Shown one piece after another: positions 53,515 through 62,010 of a DNA stretch of 64,000 nucleotides. The stretch covers positions 124,001 to 188,000 of the forward strand of contig NZ_VCIW01000004.1 in the NCBI RefSeq assembly GCF_005765165.1. Reading direction: 5' to 3'. The position numbers and the translations under genes are program-made. Position 1 is the first letter of the stretch; each line of letters starts with the position of its first letter. The DNA is from Paenibacillus antri (GTDB taxonomy: Bacteria; Bacillota; Bacilli; Paenibacillales; YIM-B00363). The notes under the pieces were generated by a model. The model made no database searches, had not been told where the DNA came from, and saw nothing but the letters and a program-made list of their open reading frames with translations.

Positions 53515-54684
53515 GTGTATACGAATTTGAATGCAGCCGTCTATTTCTTATATGGCTTAATCGCCGTCAACCTCGTCCTTGCTTTGGTCCTGTACTGCGT
53601 GAAGCTGCATCACATTCGAATCCGCAAGACGCGGGAGAGGTTCCACAGGAAGTTCCGGGATTATCTCGTTTACATTCAAACGAATGTTGCGGGCGGCGAA
53701 CGGCTGCGCACCCCGCCGATGAAGATGAGCGCCGTCGAGTCGAACGCGCTGCAGGATCGGTTGAACGACATGATCGAGGCGCTGTCGGGCGAACCGAGAG
53801 ATCAGCTGATCGAGTTATGCGAACGATTGGGCTTCGTCCGCGCTCACTTGAACCGGCTGCGCGGGCGAAGTTATCGCGAGCGGGTGGACGCCGCGTATCA
53901 TCTAGGCTGCATGAGGGCGAAGGAGGCGGTTCCGGCGTTGTTGGAGATGCTGCGGCATCATCGACTCGACTCGACGTTGTTCGTCATCGCTCGCGCCGTC
54001 GCGAAGTGCGCGCAAGACGCGAAGGATGTGAAAGAGATGTTACGGATCATGACGACGAAGGGGAAGAGCTTCCCCGATCTGCTCGCGGATATCGTCGAGG
54101 AAGCGCGGATCGACCGAACGGCCTTGTTCGCCGAATTGCTGCAAGAGCCGCATCCGTCGCTCGTTCGCATCGCCTTCGCCGGTTTGAACGGCGCGTCGAA
54201 CCCGAACCTCGCGGCGGCCGTCTACCGCTGCATCGACTCCGAGCACGCGGACATTCAGGAGAAAGCGATCGAGCTGTATCTGAAATCGTCCGCGATGCTG
54301 CCGAAGCACGTCGTCGCGCGATTGCTCGAACATCCGAGCGCGAACGTACGACTCCTGACGGCCGGCGCCTTGCGCGATCTGTCGCAGCCGACGTATGCGG
54401 ACGCGATGCGTTCCTGCCTCCTGGACACGGATCCGCGCGTCGTAGCCGCCGGAGCGGAAGGGCTGCTCGGGCTCGGGTTACCCGGCATGGAGCTGTTCTG
54501 CGCTTCCGCCTGGGAACAGCGGGAGAGAGGAGAAGGCACCGCCTTGCAAGATCGAATCGAGGAGGAGCTCGCCGCGTTGTCGGAGCGGCTCGATACGCTC
54601 GACGGCCTGACCCGGTACAACGCATTGCTGTACGCATACGAGAAGACGTTCGGCAGAAACAAAAGAATCTATCGCGTCGTGTAG
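53515..54684 (+). CDS. Membrane-anchored HEAT-repeat protein
   Basis: 389 residues from a GTG directly after the previous stop codon, with AAGGAG 8 bases upstream. One N-terminal membrane helix (YFLYGLIAVNLVLALVLYCV) and then a cytoplasmic alpha-solenoid of HEAT/PBS-lyase-like repeats (for example RERVDAAYHLGCMRAKEAVP, NVRLLTAGALRDLSQPTYAD, DPRVVAAGAEGLLGLGLPGM). No catalytic motif. Tight coupling between glycosidase and synthase genes suggests a scaffold for the synthase complex at the membrane. Confidence 0.8.
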   Translation: MYTNLNAAVYFLYGLIAVNLVLALVLYCVKLHHIRIRKTRERFHRKFRDYLVYIQTNVAGGERLRTPPMKMSAVESNALQDRLNDMIEALSGEPRDQLIELCERLGFVRAHLNRLRGRSYRERVDAAYHLGCMRAKEAVPALLEMLRHHRLDSTLFVIARAVAKCAQDAKDVKEMLRIMTTKGKSFPDLLADIVEEARIDRTALFAELLQEPHPSLVRIAFAGLNGASNPNLAAAVYRCIDSEHADIQEKAIELYLKSSAMLPKHVVARLLEHPSANVRLLTAGALRDLSQPTYADAMRSCLLDTDPRVVAAGAEGLLGLGLPGMELFCASAWEQRERGEGTALQDRIEEELAALSERLDTLDGLTRYNALLYAYEKTFGRNKRIYRVV

Positions 54685-54720
54685 TCCAGTCGTCCGAGGA
54701 AAAGAGGGGAAAATACCAAC

Positions 54721-56187
54721 GTGTGGAACGATCTATTTCGCATCATCGAATACTATTTGCAGCAGAGCGCATGGTTGAACGGATTGCGAGATTTCTTATT
54801 CGCCTACAGCGTCTTCGCGGTCCTATACGTTATCGTTATTACCGCGATTTACTTTCTCATTTTCGGCCTGTCGATTCGCAATATGTTCGCGCTGAAGCGA
54901 GGAATCCGCTATAACCGGGTGAAGAAGCTGTCCGGTTCGGGGCATGTGCCCGCCGTTTCTTTGTTGGTTCCCGCTTACAACGAGGAGCTGACGATTATCG
55001 AAAACGTCCGATCGCTCTTATCCCTCGATTATCCGGAATACGAGGTGATCGTCATTAACGACGGCTCGAACGACGACACCTTCCGGACCATGATCGAGCA
55101 GTTCCGGCTGGAGCGCATTCGCCCGATGCTGAACCATCGAATCAAAACGGCGGACATTCGAGGCGTCTATCACAATCCCGAGTACCCGTTCTTGTATTTC
55201 ATCGATAAAGAGAACGGAGGCAAGGCCGATTCGCTCAATGCCGGTATCAATCTATCCCATTACGACTTGATCTCTACGATCGACGCGGACTCGCTGCTCG
55301 AGAAGGACGCCTTGACTCGCATCGCCAGGGTGTACATGGAAAATCCCGAGGATACCGTCGCGGTCGGCGGGAACGTGCGCATCGTCAACAGCTGCACGGT
55401 CGAGGGCGGCATCGTGAAGAACATTCGATTCCCGAAGCGGCTGCTTCCCGCGCTGCAGAACGTCGAATATTTGAAGGCATTCTTAGGCGGAAGAATCGGG
55501 TGGAGCGCCATTAACGGCTTGATCATCGTATCCGGCGCCTTCGGCGTGTTCCAGAAGGACAAGGTGATCGCGGTCGGCGGCTATCGGGGGGGCTATCCCG
55601 GCGAGGATATGAACATCGTCATCAAGCTGCACCGGTACTGCCTCGAGAACGACATCCCGTATCGGGTCGCCTTCTGTCCGGACGCGGTCTGCTGGACGCA
55701 AGCGCCGGATTCGTACCGCATTCTGAGCAGCCAACGGAAGCGTTGGGGCCGAGGAAACTTGAAAAATATGATCGAGGAAGGCGTCCACATGGCTTTTCGT
55801 CCGAGGTACAAGGTGTTCGGTCTGTTGACGTTGCCTTATAACATCCTCTTCGAGACGTTAAATCCGTATATTCGCATTTCCGGACTGCTGGCGATCGTAG
55901 GGTATACGCTCTTAAGCATGACGGATTGGACGACGCTGGCGATCTTCGCCCTCGTGAACTTCTTCTGCTGCTTCCTGCTCAGCCTCGGCGCGCTGCTGAT
56001 CGAGGAGACGACCTTCAGCCGGTATCCGACCGTCGGCGACCTGAACAAGATGCTCTTATACTCGTTCTTCATGTTTCTGGGGTACCGACAGATCGGCGTG
56101 TGGTGGAGGCTCATGGGGCACATCGACTTCTTCCGCAACAACAACTCGTGGGGAACGATGGTGCGAACGAACTTTAATAAATCCTGA
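54721..56187 (+). CDS. Processive family 2 glycosyltransferase (polysaccharide synthase)
   Basis: 488 residues from a GTG. One long membrane helix (about 25-50), then a cytoplasmic GT-A domain: VSLLVPAYNEELTIIENVRS, VIVINDGSNDDTF, DXD motif TIDADSLLEKDALT, the acceptor acid in YPGEDMN, and the processive-enzyme motif QRKRWGRGN (about 338). Several C-terminal membrane helices follow (NPYIRISGLLAIVGYTLLS, FALVNFFCCFLLSLGALLI). This is the layout of PgaC, hyaluronan and cellulose-like synthases, which polymerise and export at once. Neighbouring genes supply UDP-GlcNAc and its uronate, the likely donors. Confidence 0.9.
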   Translation: MWNDLFRIIEYYLQQSAWLNGLRDFLFAYSVFAVLYVIVITAIYFLIFGLSIRNMFALKRGIRYNRVKKLSGSGHVPAVSLLVPAYNEELTIIENVRSLLSLDYPEYEVIVINDGSNDDTFRTMIEQFRLERIRPMLNHRIKTADIRGVYHNPEYPFLYFIDKENGGKADSLNAGINLSHYDLISTIDADSLLEKDALTRIARVYMENPEDTVAVGGNVRIVNSCTVEGGIVKNIRFPKRLLPALQNVEYLKAFLGGRIGWSAINGLIIVSGAFGVFQKDKVIAVGGYRGGYPGEDMNIVIKLHRYCLENDIPYRVAFCPDAVCWTQAPDSYRILSSQRKRWGRGNLKNMIEEGVHMAFRPRYKVFGLLTLPYNILFETLNPYIRISGLLAIVGYTLLSMTDWTTLAIFALVNFFCCFLLSLGALLIEETTFSRYPTVGDLNKMLLYSFFMFLGYRQIGVWWRLMGHIDFFRNNNSWGTMVRTNFNKS

Positions 56188-56210
56188 TCCGTGGAAGGTA
56201 GTGACATCGT

Positions 56211-57020
56211 ATGACCGTGATGGTTCAAGATTCCGTTCATCAATTTAGCCGGCAGCTGTATCGCCTGACCCGAGAAGGGTACGCCAAGAACGAAGCGTGC
56301 GGGGTGATGCTGGCCGCATGCACGAATTCAAATCCAAGATTTCTAGTCCAGCTGCAGTCGTATTTGGCCAAGCACGAGCCGGAGCTGTCCACCGAATGTT
56401 ATTACGACGAACCATCCCGAGTGCTGGGCGTCGTATTGGAAGGGCGGAGCTTGGCAAGCACGCATTACTTATCCTTAGTGTGCAAGGAGTTTCTCGAGCA
56501 TCACCGCCTGTTGGACGGGCATCTCCTCGTCGCCGCCTTCCCGGAAGCCGGCGAACCGGAGGAGTCGATCGTGTCGCAGCTCGTGGCGGCGGCGACCCAG
56601 ACGAGAGGGAGAAGCAGGGAAATCCGAATTTTTCTCGAGCAGCCGGCGAACCGGAGCGCTTCGTCGATTCTGCTCGCGGACACGGAGGAGACGAGCCGGG
56701 AGTTCATTAAGCTGCGCCTGGAGCTGAAAGGGTATGAAGTATACGAAGCTAGGGACGGCTCGGAAGCGTTGGAAAAGTTCTCGATGTTCGCGCCCGACGT
56801 CGTCATTACCGAGCTTAATTTGCCGGTGCTCGACGGGTATCAGCTCATCGGCCGGATTCAAGAGGAGACGGACAAAGACGGCAAAGTGATCGTACTGACG
56901 GATAAGCAGACGACGAAAGACATGAACCGCGCCTTCGAGATGGGGGCTTCGGATTACGTCACGAAGCCGTTCTCGATCTCCGAATTGGAGTGGAGGATCC
57001 GAAAGCTGCAATTTTCGTAA
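56211..57020 (+). CDS. Receiver-domain protein with Glu at the phosphorylation site and unknown N-domain
   Basis: 269 residues. Residues 148-269 are a CheY-like receiver: ILLADTEE, VVITELNLPVLDGYQ, KVIVLTDKQ, YVTKPFS (Lys252). The phospho-acceptor position, Asp in active receivers, is Glu201, and the acidic pocket is altered (ADTEE), so regulation by phosphotransfer is unlikely and a constitutive phospho-mimic state is possible. The N-terminal 130 residues lack a known signature; the run VLGVVLEGRSLASTHYLSLV to DGHLLVAAFPEAGEPEESIV recalls the second half of a GGDEF domain without its GGDEF loop, a tentative by-eye match. It lies between the synthase and dehydrogenase genes. Confidence 0.78.
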   Translation: MTVMVQDSVHQFSRQLYRLTREGYAKNEACGVMLAACTNSNPRFLVQLQSYLAKHEPELSTECYYDEPSRVLGVVLEGRSLASTHYLSLVCKEFLEHHRLLDGHLLVAAFPEAGEPEESIVSQLVAAATQTRGRSREIRIFLEQPANRSASSILLADTEETSREFIKLRLELKGYEVYEARDGSEALEKFSMFAPDVVITELNLPVLDGYQLIGRIQEETDKDGKVIVLTDKQTTKDMNRAFEMGASDYVTKPFSISELEWRIRKLQFS

Positions 57021-57062
57021 TCTTAACGTTACTATTCTAACGAATCGAAAGGTGGAACTTCT

Positions 57063-58418
57063 ATGATGTATTTCAACCGTTTGAAGGACCGACTGCAAAA
57101 TAAAACCGCCAAGGTCGGCGTCGTCGGACTCGGCTACGTCGGGCTGCCGCTGAGCATGGAGATGGTGAAGGGCGGGTTCATCGTCTTCGGCATCGACACG
57201 GACGAACGCAAGGTGGACTCGCTGCGACGGGGGAAGTCGTACATCCAAGACGTGCCCGACGCGGCGGTGGCCGACGCGGTGAACGCCGGGATGTTCTTCC
57301 CGACGTCGGCGTACGACGTCATGAAGGAGCTCGACATGATCAGCATTTGCGTGCCGACGCCGCTGAGCGAAAATCAAGACCCGGATACATCGTTCATCAA
57401 GAGCGTCGTTCACGAAATCAAGAAGCATATGCAAAAAGGGACTTTAATCGTGTTGGAAAGTACGACGTACCCCGGCACGACGGAGGAGCTGATCCAATTC
57501 GAGCTGGAGGCGCAAGGCCTTACGGCGGGCAAGGATTTCTTCCTGTGCTTCTCGCCGGAGCGGGTAGATCCCGGAAATCGCAATTACAACACTTATAACA
57601 CCCCGAAGGTGATCGGCGGCACCACGGAGGCGTGCAAGGAGCTCGGCGTCCTGCTGTACGGACACGTCGTGAAGACGGTCGTTCCGGTGTCGAGCCCGAA
57701 GGTCGCGGAGATGTCGAAGCTGCTGGAAAACACGTTCCGAAGCGTCAACATCGCCTTCGTCAACGAGCTGGCGATGATGTGCGACCGGATGGAGATCGAC
57801 GTCTGGGAAGTCATTCGCGCCGCCTCGACGAAGCCGTTCGGATTTATGCCGTTCCACCCCGGCCCGGGCATCGGCGGCCATTGCATCCCGCTCGATCCGA
57901 TGTACTTGTCGTGGAAGGCGAAGGAATATCGATTCTACAGCAAGTTTATCGAGCTGGCGCAATCGATCAACGACAATATGCCCGAGTACGTACTCACCAA
58001 GACCGCGCAGGTGCTTAATAAGTACGCCAAGTCGATTCGAAATTCGAAGGTGCTCATCCTCGGCATGGCGTATAAGCCTGACGTAGACGATCTGCGCGAG
58101 TCGCCCGGTCTCGAGGTGTACGAGCTGTTCCGAGGTAGCGGAGCCTTCGTTGACTACTACGACCCTTACGCCACCTCCTTCAAGGACGAGCGCGGCGCCG
58201 TCGTAACCTCCGTCGCGTACGATCCGGCGGCGTTCGCCCGGTACGACTGCATGGTGTTCATCACGAATCACCGTTGCTTCAGCTACCATGAGCTCGCCGC
58301 GCTGGGCGTGCCGATCATCGATACGCGCAACGCCTTCGCCGGCATTCAATCGGACAACATCTACAAATTAGGCACGGGCATCAAGTCGTCGGAAGCGAAG
58401 CTGGCCGTCGGCGTCTGA
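57063..58418 (+). CDS. UDP-N-acetyl-D-glucosamine 6-dehydrogenase, WbpA type
   Basis: 451 residues of the UDP-sugar dehydrogenase family: Rossmann motif VGVVGLGYVGLPLSMEMVKG, VLESTTYPGTTEEL, FSPERVDPGNRNY, catalytic Cys in GIGGHCIPLDPMYLSWKAKE, and C-terminal LGMAYKPDVDDLRESPGLEV. The stretch GGHCIPLDPMYLSWKAKEY and the IELAQSINDNMPEYV phrase fit the UDP-GlcNAc/UDP-ManNAc dehydrogenases (WbpA, WbpO) rather than UDP-glucose dehydrogenase. It oxidises C6 twice with NAD to the uronic acid, giving a charged donor for the synthase. Substrate preference is inferred. Confidence 0.87.
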   Translation: MMYFNRLKDRLQNKTAKVGVVGLGYVGLPLSMEMVKGGFIVFGIDTDERKVDSLRRGKSYIQDVPDAAVADAVNAGMFFPTSAYDVMKELDMISICVPTPLSENQDPDTSFIKSVVHEIKKHMQKGTLIVLESTTYPGTTEELIQFELEAQGLTAGKDFFLCFSPERVDPGNRNYNTYNTPKVIGGTTEACKELGVLLYGHVVKTVVPVSSPKVAEMSKLLENTFRSVNIAFVNELAMMCDRMEIDVWEVIRAASTKPFGFMPFHPGPGIGGHCIPLDPMYLSWKAKEYRFYSKFIELAQSINDNMPEYVLTKTAQVLNKYAKSIRNSKVLILGMAYKPDVDDLRESPGLEVYELFRGSGAFVDYYDPYATSFKDERGAVVTSVAYDPAAFARYDCMVFITNHRCFSYHELAALGVPIIDTRNAFAGIQSDNIYKLGTGIKSSEAKLAVGV

Positions 58419-58460
58419 TCCTAAGATAGAGACATAACGGAGAGGAGAACCAAAATTTAT

Positions 58461-60290
58461 ATGTGCGGAATCGTAGGTTACATCGGAAAGAGGGACGTGC
58501 AGCCGATTCTAGTGAACGGGCTGAGCAAGCTGGAATATCGCGGATACGACTCCGCGGGCATCGCGGTACTGGAGCCCGGGGGCTTGGAGGTTCGAAAGGC
58601 GGAAGGAAGGCTTGCGAATTTGGACGGCAAGCTGAAGACGATGCCCGTGAGGGGAACGATCGGCATCGGCCATACGCGGTGGGCGACGCACGGGGGACCG
58701 TCGGACGCGAATTCGCATCCGCATACCGATATGTCGGGAGCTTTCTCCATCGTACATAACGGCATTATCGAAAATTATCTCGAGATCAAGGAGGAGCTCG
58801 TGCGCAAGGGCGTCTCGTTCGCCTCCGAGACCGATACGGAAGTGATCGTCCACTTGATCGCCGATTTGTATGACGGCCAACTCGTCTCTACCGTTCGTCG
58901 GGTCATTCGCAAGCTTCAAGGCGCGTACTCCTTAGGCGTCATCACGCAGCACGAGCCCGACAAGCTGGTAGCCGTCCGGCAGGCGAGCCCGCTCGTCATC
59001 GGCGCCGGCGCAGGAGAAAACTTCATCGCCTCGGATATCTCCGCCATTCTCGAGCATACGAAGGATGTGTATATCCTTGAGGACGGCGACGTAGCGACGC
59101 TGACGCTAGACCGCATCGACATCGTGAAGGGCGACACCGGAGAACCGGTCGACCGGAAGCTCCATCGAATCGATTGGGACGAAGAGCAGGTGCAAAAGGG
59201 TCCGTACGAGCATTACATGCTGAAGGAAATTCACGAGCAGCCGTTGACGCTGCGAAATACGATGGCCGGCCGCATCGACGGCGGGAATCGGATCGTCTTG
59301 CCGGAGATCCCGTTAACGGAACAAGAGCTTCAGAGAATCGAGAAAATGTACATCGTCGCCTGCGGGACCGCTTATCACGCGGGGCTCGTCGGCAAGTTCG
59401 CGATCGAGTCGCTCACCCGGATCCCCGTCGAGATCGACATCGCATCCGAATTTCGCTACCGAGACCCGATCGTGTCGGACAACACGCTCGTGATCGTCGT
59501 CAGCCAATCCGGCGAGACGGCGGATACGATCGCCGCGCTGCAGGAGAGTCAACGCCGCGGAGCGAAGGTGCTCGCCGTCACGAACGTCGCCGGCAGCACG
59601 ATCGCGCGCCAAGCGGATTACGTCCTCGCCACGAAGGCGGGACCCGAGATCGCGGTCGCTTCCACGAAGGCGTATACCGCTCAGCTGCTGGCGTTCGAAT
59701 TGCTGGCGCTGTACTTCGCGCAGACGCTTCGCACGCTGGACGACGAGACGCGGTCGTCTTTGGTCGACGGCATAAAGCAGCTGCCGCACCAGGTGGAGAA
59801 GCTGCTTGCGAACGCAGACGAGATCAAGTGGTTCGCGGAGTCGATCCTGGATCGGCGCAGCGTATTTTTCATCGGGCGAGGACTGGATTATGCGGTGGCG
59901 CTGGAAGCATCGTTGAAGCTGAAGGAAATTTCGTACATTCATTCCGAAGCGTATGCGGCGGGGGAATTGAAGCACGGCAGCCTCGCGCTGGTCGAGGAGG
60001 GAACGCCGGTCATCGCGCTCGTCACGCATCAACAGCTGTTCGAGAAGACGGTCAGCAATATTAAGGAAGCGAAGGCTCGCGGGGCGCGCGTCATGGGCGT
60101 GACGGTCGACGGCAACGTGGAGCTGCTCGACAGCGTGGACGAAGCGTGCTTCATTCCTCGGACGCATCAACTGTTCGCGCCGATTCTGGCCGTCGTTCCG
60201 ATGCAGCTGCTGTCGTATTACACTTCGTTAGCGTTAGGCAACGACATCGATAAGCCAAGAAATTTAGCGAAGAGCGTCACCGTCGAATAA
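58461..60290 (+). CDS. glmS: Glutamine-fructose-6-phosphate aminotransferase GlmS
   Basis: 609 residues, full length. The mature N-terminus must be Cys2 (MCGIVGYIGKRDV), the glutaminase nucleophile; HTRWATHGGPSDANSHPHTD follows. Two SIS domains carry CGTAYHAGLVGKFAIE, SQSGETADTIAAL and ASTKAYTAQLLAFELL, and the C-terminus DKPRNLAKSVTVE is the conserved closing loop. It commits fructose-6-phosphate to glucosamine-6-phosphate. Only 42 bases separate it from the previous gene, so no glmS ribozyme fits here; this looks like a dedicated second copy free of that feedback. Confidence 0.96.
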   Translation: MCGIVGYIGKRDVQPILVNGLSKLEYRGYDSAGIAVLEPGGLEVRKAEGRLANLDGKLKTMPVRGTIGIGHTRWATHGGPSDANSHPHTDMSGAFSIVHNGIIENYLEIKEELVRKGVSFASETDTEVIVHLIADLYDGQLVSTVRRVIRKLQGAYSLGVITQHEPDKLVAVRQASPLVIGAGAGENFIASDISAILEHTKDVYILEDGDVATLTLDRIDIVKGDTGEPVDRKLHRIDWDEEQVQKGPYEHYMLKEIHEQPLTLRNTMAGRIDGGNRIVLPEIPLTEQELQRIEKMYIVACGTAYHAGLVGKFAIESLTRIPVEIDIASEFRYRDPIVSDNTLVIVVSQSGETADTIAALQESQRRGAKVLAVTNVAGSTIARQADYVLATKAGPEIAVASTKAYTAQLLAFELLALYFAQTLRTLDDETRSSLVDGIKQLPHQVEKLLANADEIKWFAESILDRRSVFFIGRGLDYAVALEASLKLKEISYIHSEAYAAGELKHGSLALVEEGTPVIALVTHQQLFEKTVSNIKEAKARGARVMGVTVDGNVELLDSVDEACFIPRTHQLFAPILAVVPMQLLSYYTSLALGNDIDKPRNLAKSVTVE

Positions 60291-60301
60291 CGGCGAGCTC
60301 G

Positions 60302-61228
60302 GTGAATTTCCGTACGTTCGTTCGAAAACGACGTTTCGCGCTTGGCTTACTCGTTGCCGCCGTTTCGCTCGCTTCGCTGATCGCCGCGTTCGTCTCGAAC
60401 GGGGACCGGCGCCCTCCCCTGCAGAAGGGGACTTGGATCTGGGACGCGGCGTCCGTCGTCGAGCAAGCGGAAGACATCTTGCATTTTTCGAAACGAAACG
60501 GCGTCACCCACATCTACTTGTACGTCGACCGGGAGAACGTTTCGCCGGGCGAGTACGCTCGGTTCATTGCCCAAGCAGGGAAACAAGGCATCCGAGTGGA
60601 GGCGTTGGCCGGCGATCCGTCCTGGGGATGGAGGGAGAAGCGGGAGCACCTTCAATCGTTCCTGGAATGGGTCGCCCGCTATAACACCGACGTCGACGAG
60701 GAAGCCCGCTTCAGCGGCATTCACTTGGACATCGAACCGTACTTATTGCCCGAATGGGAGACGGACGCGCCGCGCCTCCTCGAGGAATGGCTCGCCAATC
60801 TGGATTACGCCGCTCGGGAGGCTCGCCGGATCGGGGGCTTGGAGGCGTCGGTGGACGTACCGTTTTGGATTCATGAAATCGAAGTCCCGGGATACGAACG
60901 ATTTTCCGTCGGCGCCTGGATGTTCAAGCGGTTCGACACGGTCGTGCTGATGGACTACCGAGATCGCGCGGAAGGGTCCGACGGCATCGTAGCCCACGCG
61001 TCCGCGATGGTGGACGAAGCGACGTCGGCGGACAAGGCGGTCGTCGTCGGCGTGGAGGTCGCGCCGAACGACGAGGCCGAGAAGACGACGTTCCATGAAG
61101 AAGGAATCGAGACGATGGAACGGGAGCTGGAGAAGACGCGGCGACATTTCCAGAATTACCGCGGCTTCCGGGGAACCGCGGTTCACGGCTTTCCGGAATG
61201 GATGTCCCGCGAACGAAAAGGAGAATGA
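60302..61228 (+). CDS. Exported TIM-barrel-like glycosidase family protein
   Basis: 308 residues from a GTG. A signal anchor (FALGLLVAAVSLASLIAAFV) precedes a domain with alternating strands: KGTWIWDAASV, GVTHIYLYVDRENVSPGEYA, the acidic strand SGIHLDIEPYLLPEW, a possible active-site region as in GH18-like barrels, and DTVVLMDYRDRA. No GH family is certain. It interrupts the nucleotide-sugar genes of the operon, so it probably acts on the exported polymer as hydrolase or modifying enzyme. The ribosome site is weak. Confidence 0.65.
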   Translation: MNFRTFVRKRRFALGLLVAAVSLASLIAAFVSNGDRRPPLQKGTWIWDAASVVEQAEDILHFSKRNGVTHIYLYVDRENVSPGEYARFIAQAGKQGIRVEALAGDPSWGWREKREHLQSFLEWVARYNTDVDEEARFSGIHLDIEPYLLPEWETDAPRLLEEWLANLDYAAREARRIGGLEASVDVPFWIHEIEVPGYERFSVGAWMFKRFDTVVLMDYRDRAEGSDGIVAHASAMVDEATSADKAVVVGVEVAPNDEAEKTTFHEEGIETMERELEKTRRHFQNYRGFRGTAVHGFPEWMSRERKGE

Positions 61229-61230
61229 GG

Positions 61231-61992
61231 ATGAGAACGTATGCGATTGTTTTGGCGGCCGGCAAAGGGACCCGGATGCAATCCGATCTTCCGAAGGTGC
61301 TTCACCGCGTCGGCGGCAAACCGATGATCGAACATCTGGTCGATAAGCTGGAACACATGAACGTAGACGACATCTTCGTCGTCGTCGGCTACCGCGGAGA
61401 GCTCGTGAAGGCGCAGCTCGGCAGCCGAGTCACGTACGTCGAACAACGCGAGCAGCTCGGAACCGCGCACGCCGTCCGGCAAGCGGCGCCGTTGTTGAAA
61501 GGCAAGCAAGGACAGACTCTCGTCCTCTTGGGCGACACGCCGTTGCTCAAGCCTTCGACGATGGAACGATTGATGAAGCTGCAGCGTTATACGCGCTGCC
61601 CCGGCGTCGTCTTGACCGCGCTCGTCGACGATCCGACCGGATACGGACGAATCGTCCGCGATCCGTTCACGGGCCATGTCGCCTCGATCGTGGAGGATCG
61701 CGACGCGCTTCCCGAGCAGCGCCGGATTCGCGAGGTCAACACCGGCAATTTCTGCTTCGACAATCAGAGTTTATTCCGCGCGCTGCCGGGCATCCGCAAT
61801 CGGAACGCGCAGCAGGAGTATTACTTAACGGATATCGTCGCCGCCCTGCGGAGGACGGGAGCCGCGAACGAACGGCCGCCGCTCGAGTCGTTGACGTTGA
61901 TCGACCCGACGGAAGCGATCGGAATCAATACCCGCGCCCAATTGGCGGAAGCGGAACAAGCGCTGGGCGGTCTGATGCAGGCGGTCGTCTAA
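61231..61992 (+). CDS. GlmU-type UDP-GlcNAc pyrophosphorylase lacking the acetyltransferase domain
   Basis: 253 residues from the ATG at 61231, which has AAAAGGAG 7 bases upstream; the ATG at 61225 is too close to that site. Nucleotidyltransferase motifs are GlmU-like: VLAAGKGTRMQSDLPKVLHR, YVEQREQLGTAHAVRQAAPL, LLGDTPLL, DDPTGYGRIVRD, REVNTGNFCFD and QEYYLTDIVAAL. The chain ends just after NTRAQLAEAEQAL, where ordinary GlmU (about 455 residues) continues into a left-handed beta-helix acetyltransferase. It should make UDP-GlcNAc (or UDP-GlcN) from the 1-phosphate; the acetylation step is not encoded here. Confidence 0.85.
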   Translation: MRTYAIVLAAGKGTRMQSDLPKVLHRVGGKPMIEHLVDKLEHMNVDDIFVVVGYRGELVKAQLGSRVTYVEQREQLGTAHAVRQAAPLLKGKQGQTLVLLGDTPLLKPSTMERLMKLQRYTRCPGVVLTALVDDPTGYGRIVRDPFTGHVASIVEDRDALPEQRRIREVNTGNFCFDNQSLFRALPGIRNRNAQQEYYLTDIVAALRRTGAANERPPLESLTLIDPTEAIGINTRAQLAEAEQALGGLMQAVV

Positions 61993-62010
61993 CGAAGGAG
62001 GAGGAGAGGT

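Noticed and set aside
60302-61228. Assignment as a polysaccharide deacetylase of PgaB type
   Set aside because: No NodB motifs (TFDDG, HSxxH) are visible; the acidic IHLDIEP strand looks more like a TIM-barrel glycosidase.
61198-61230. Longer N-terminus for the pyrophosphorylase gene
   Set aside because: It would overlap the upstream gene and place its ribosome site inside the coding region; the fold begins at MRTYAIVLAAGKG.
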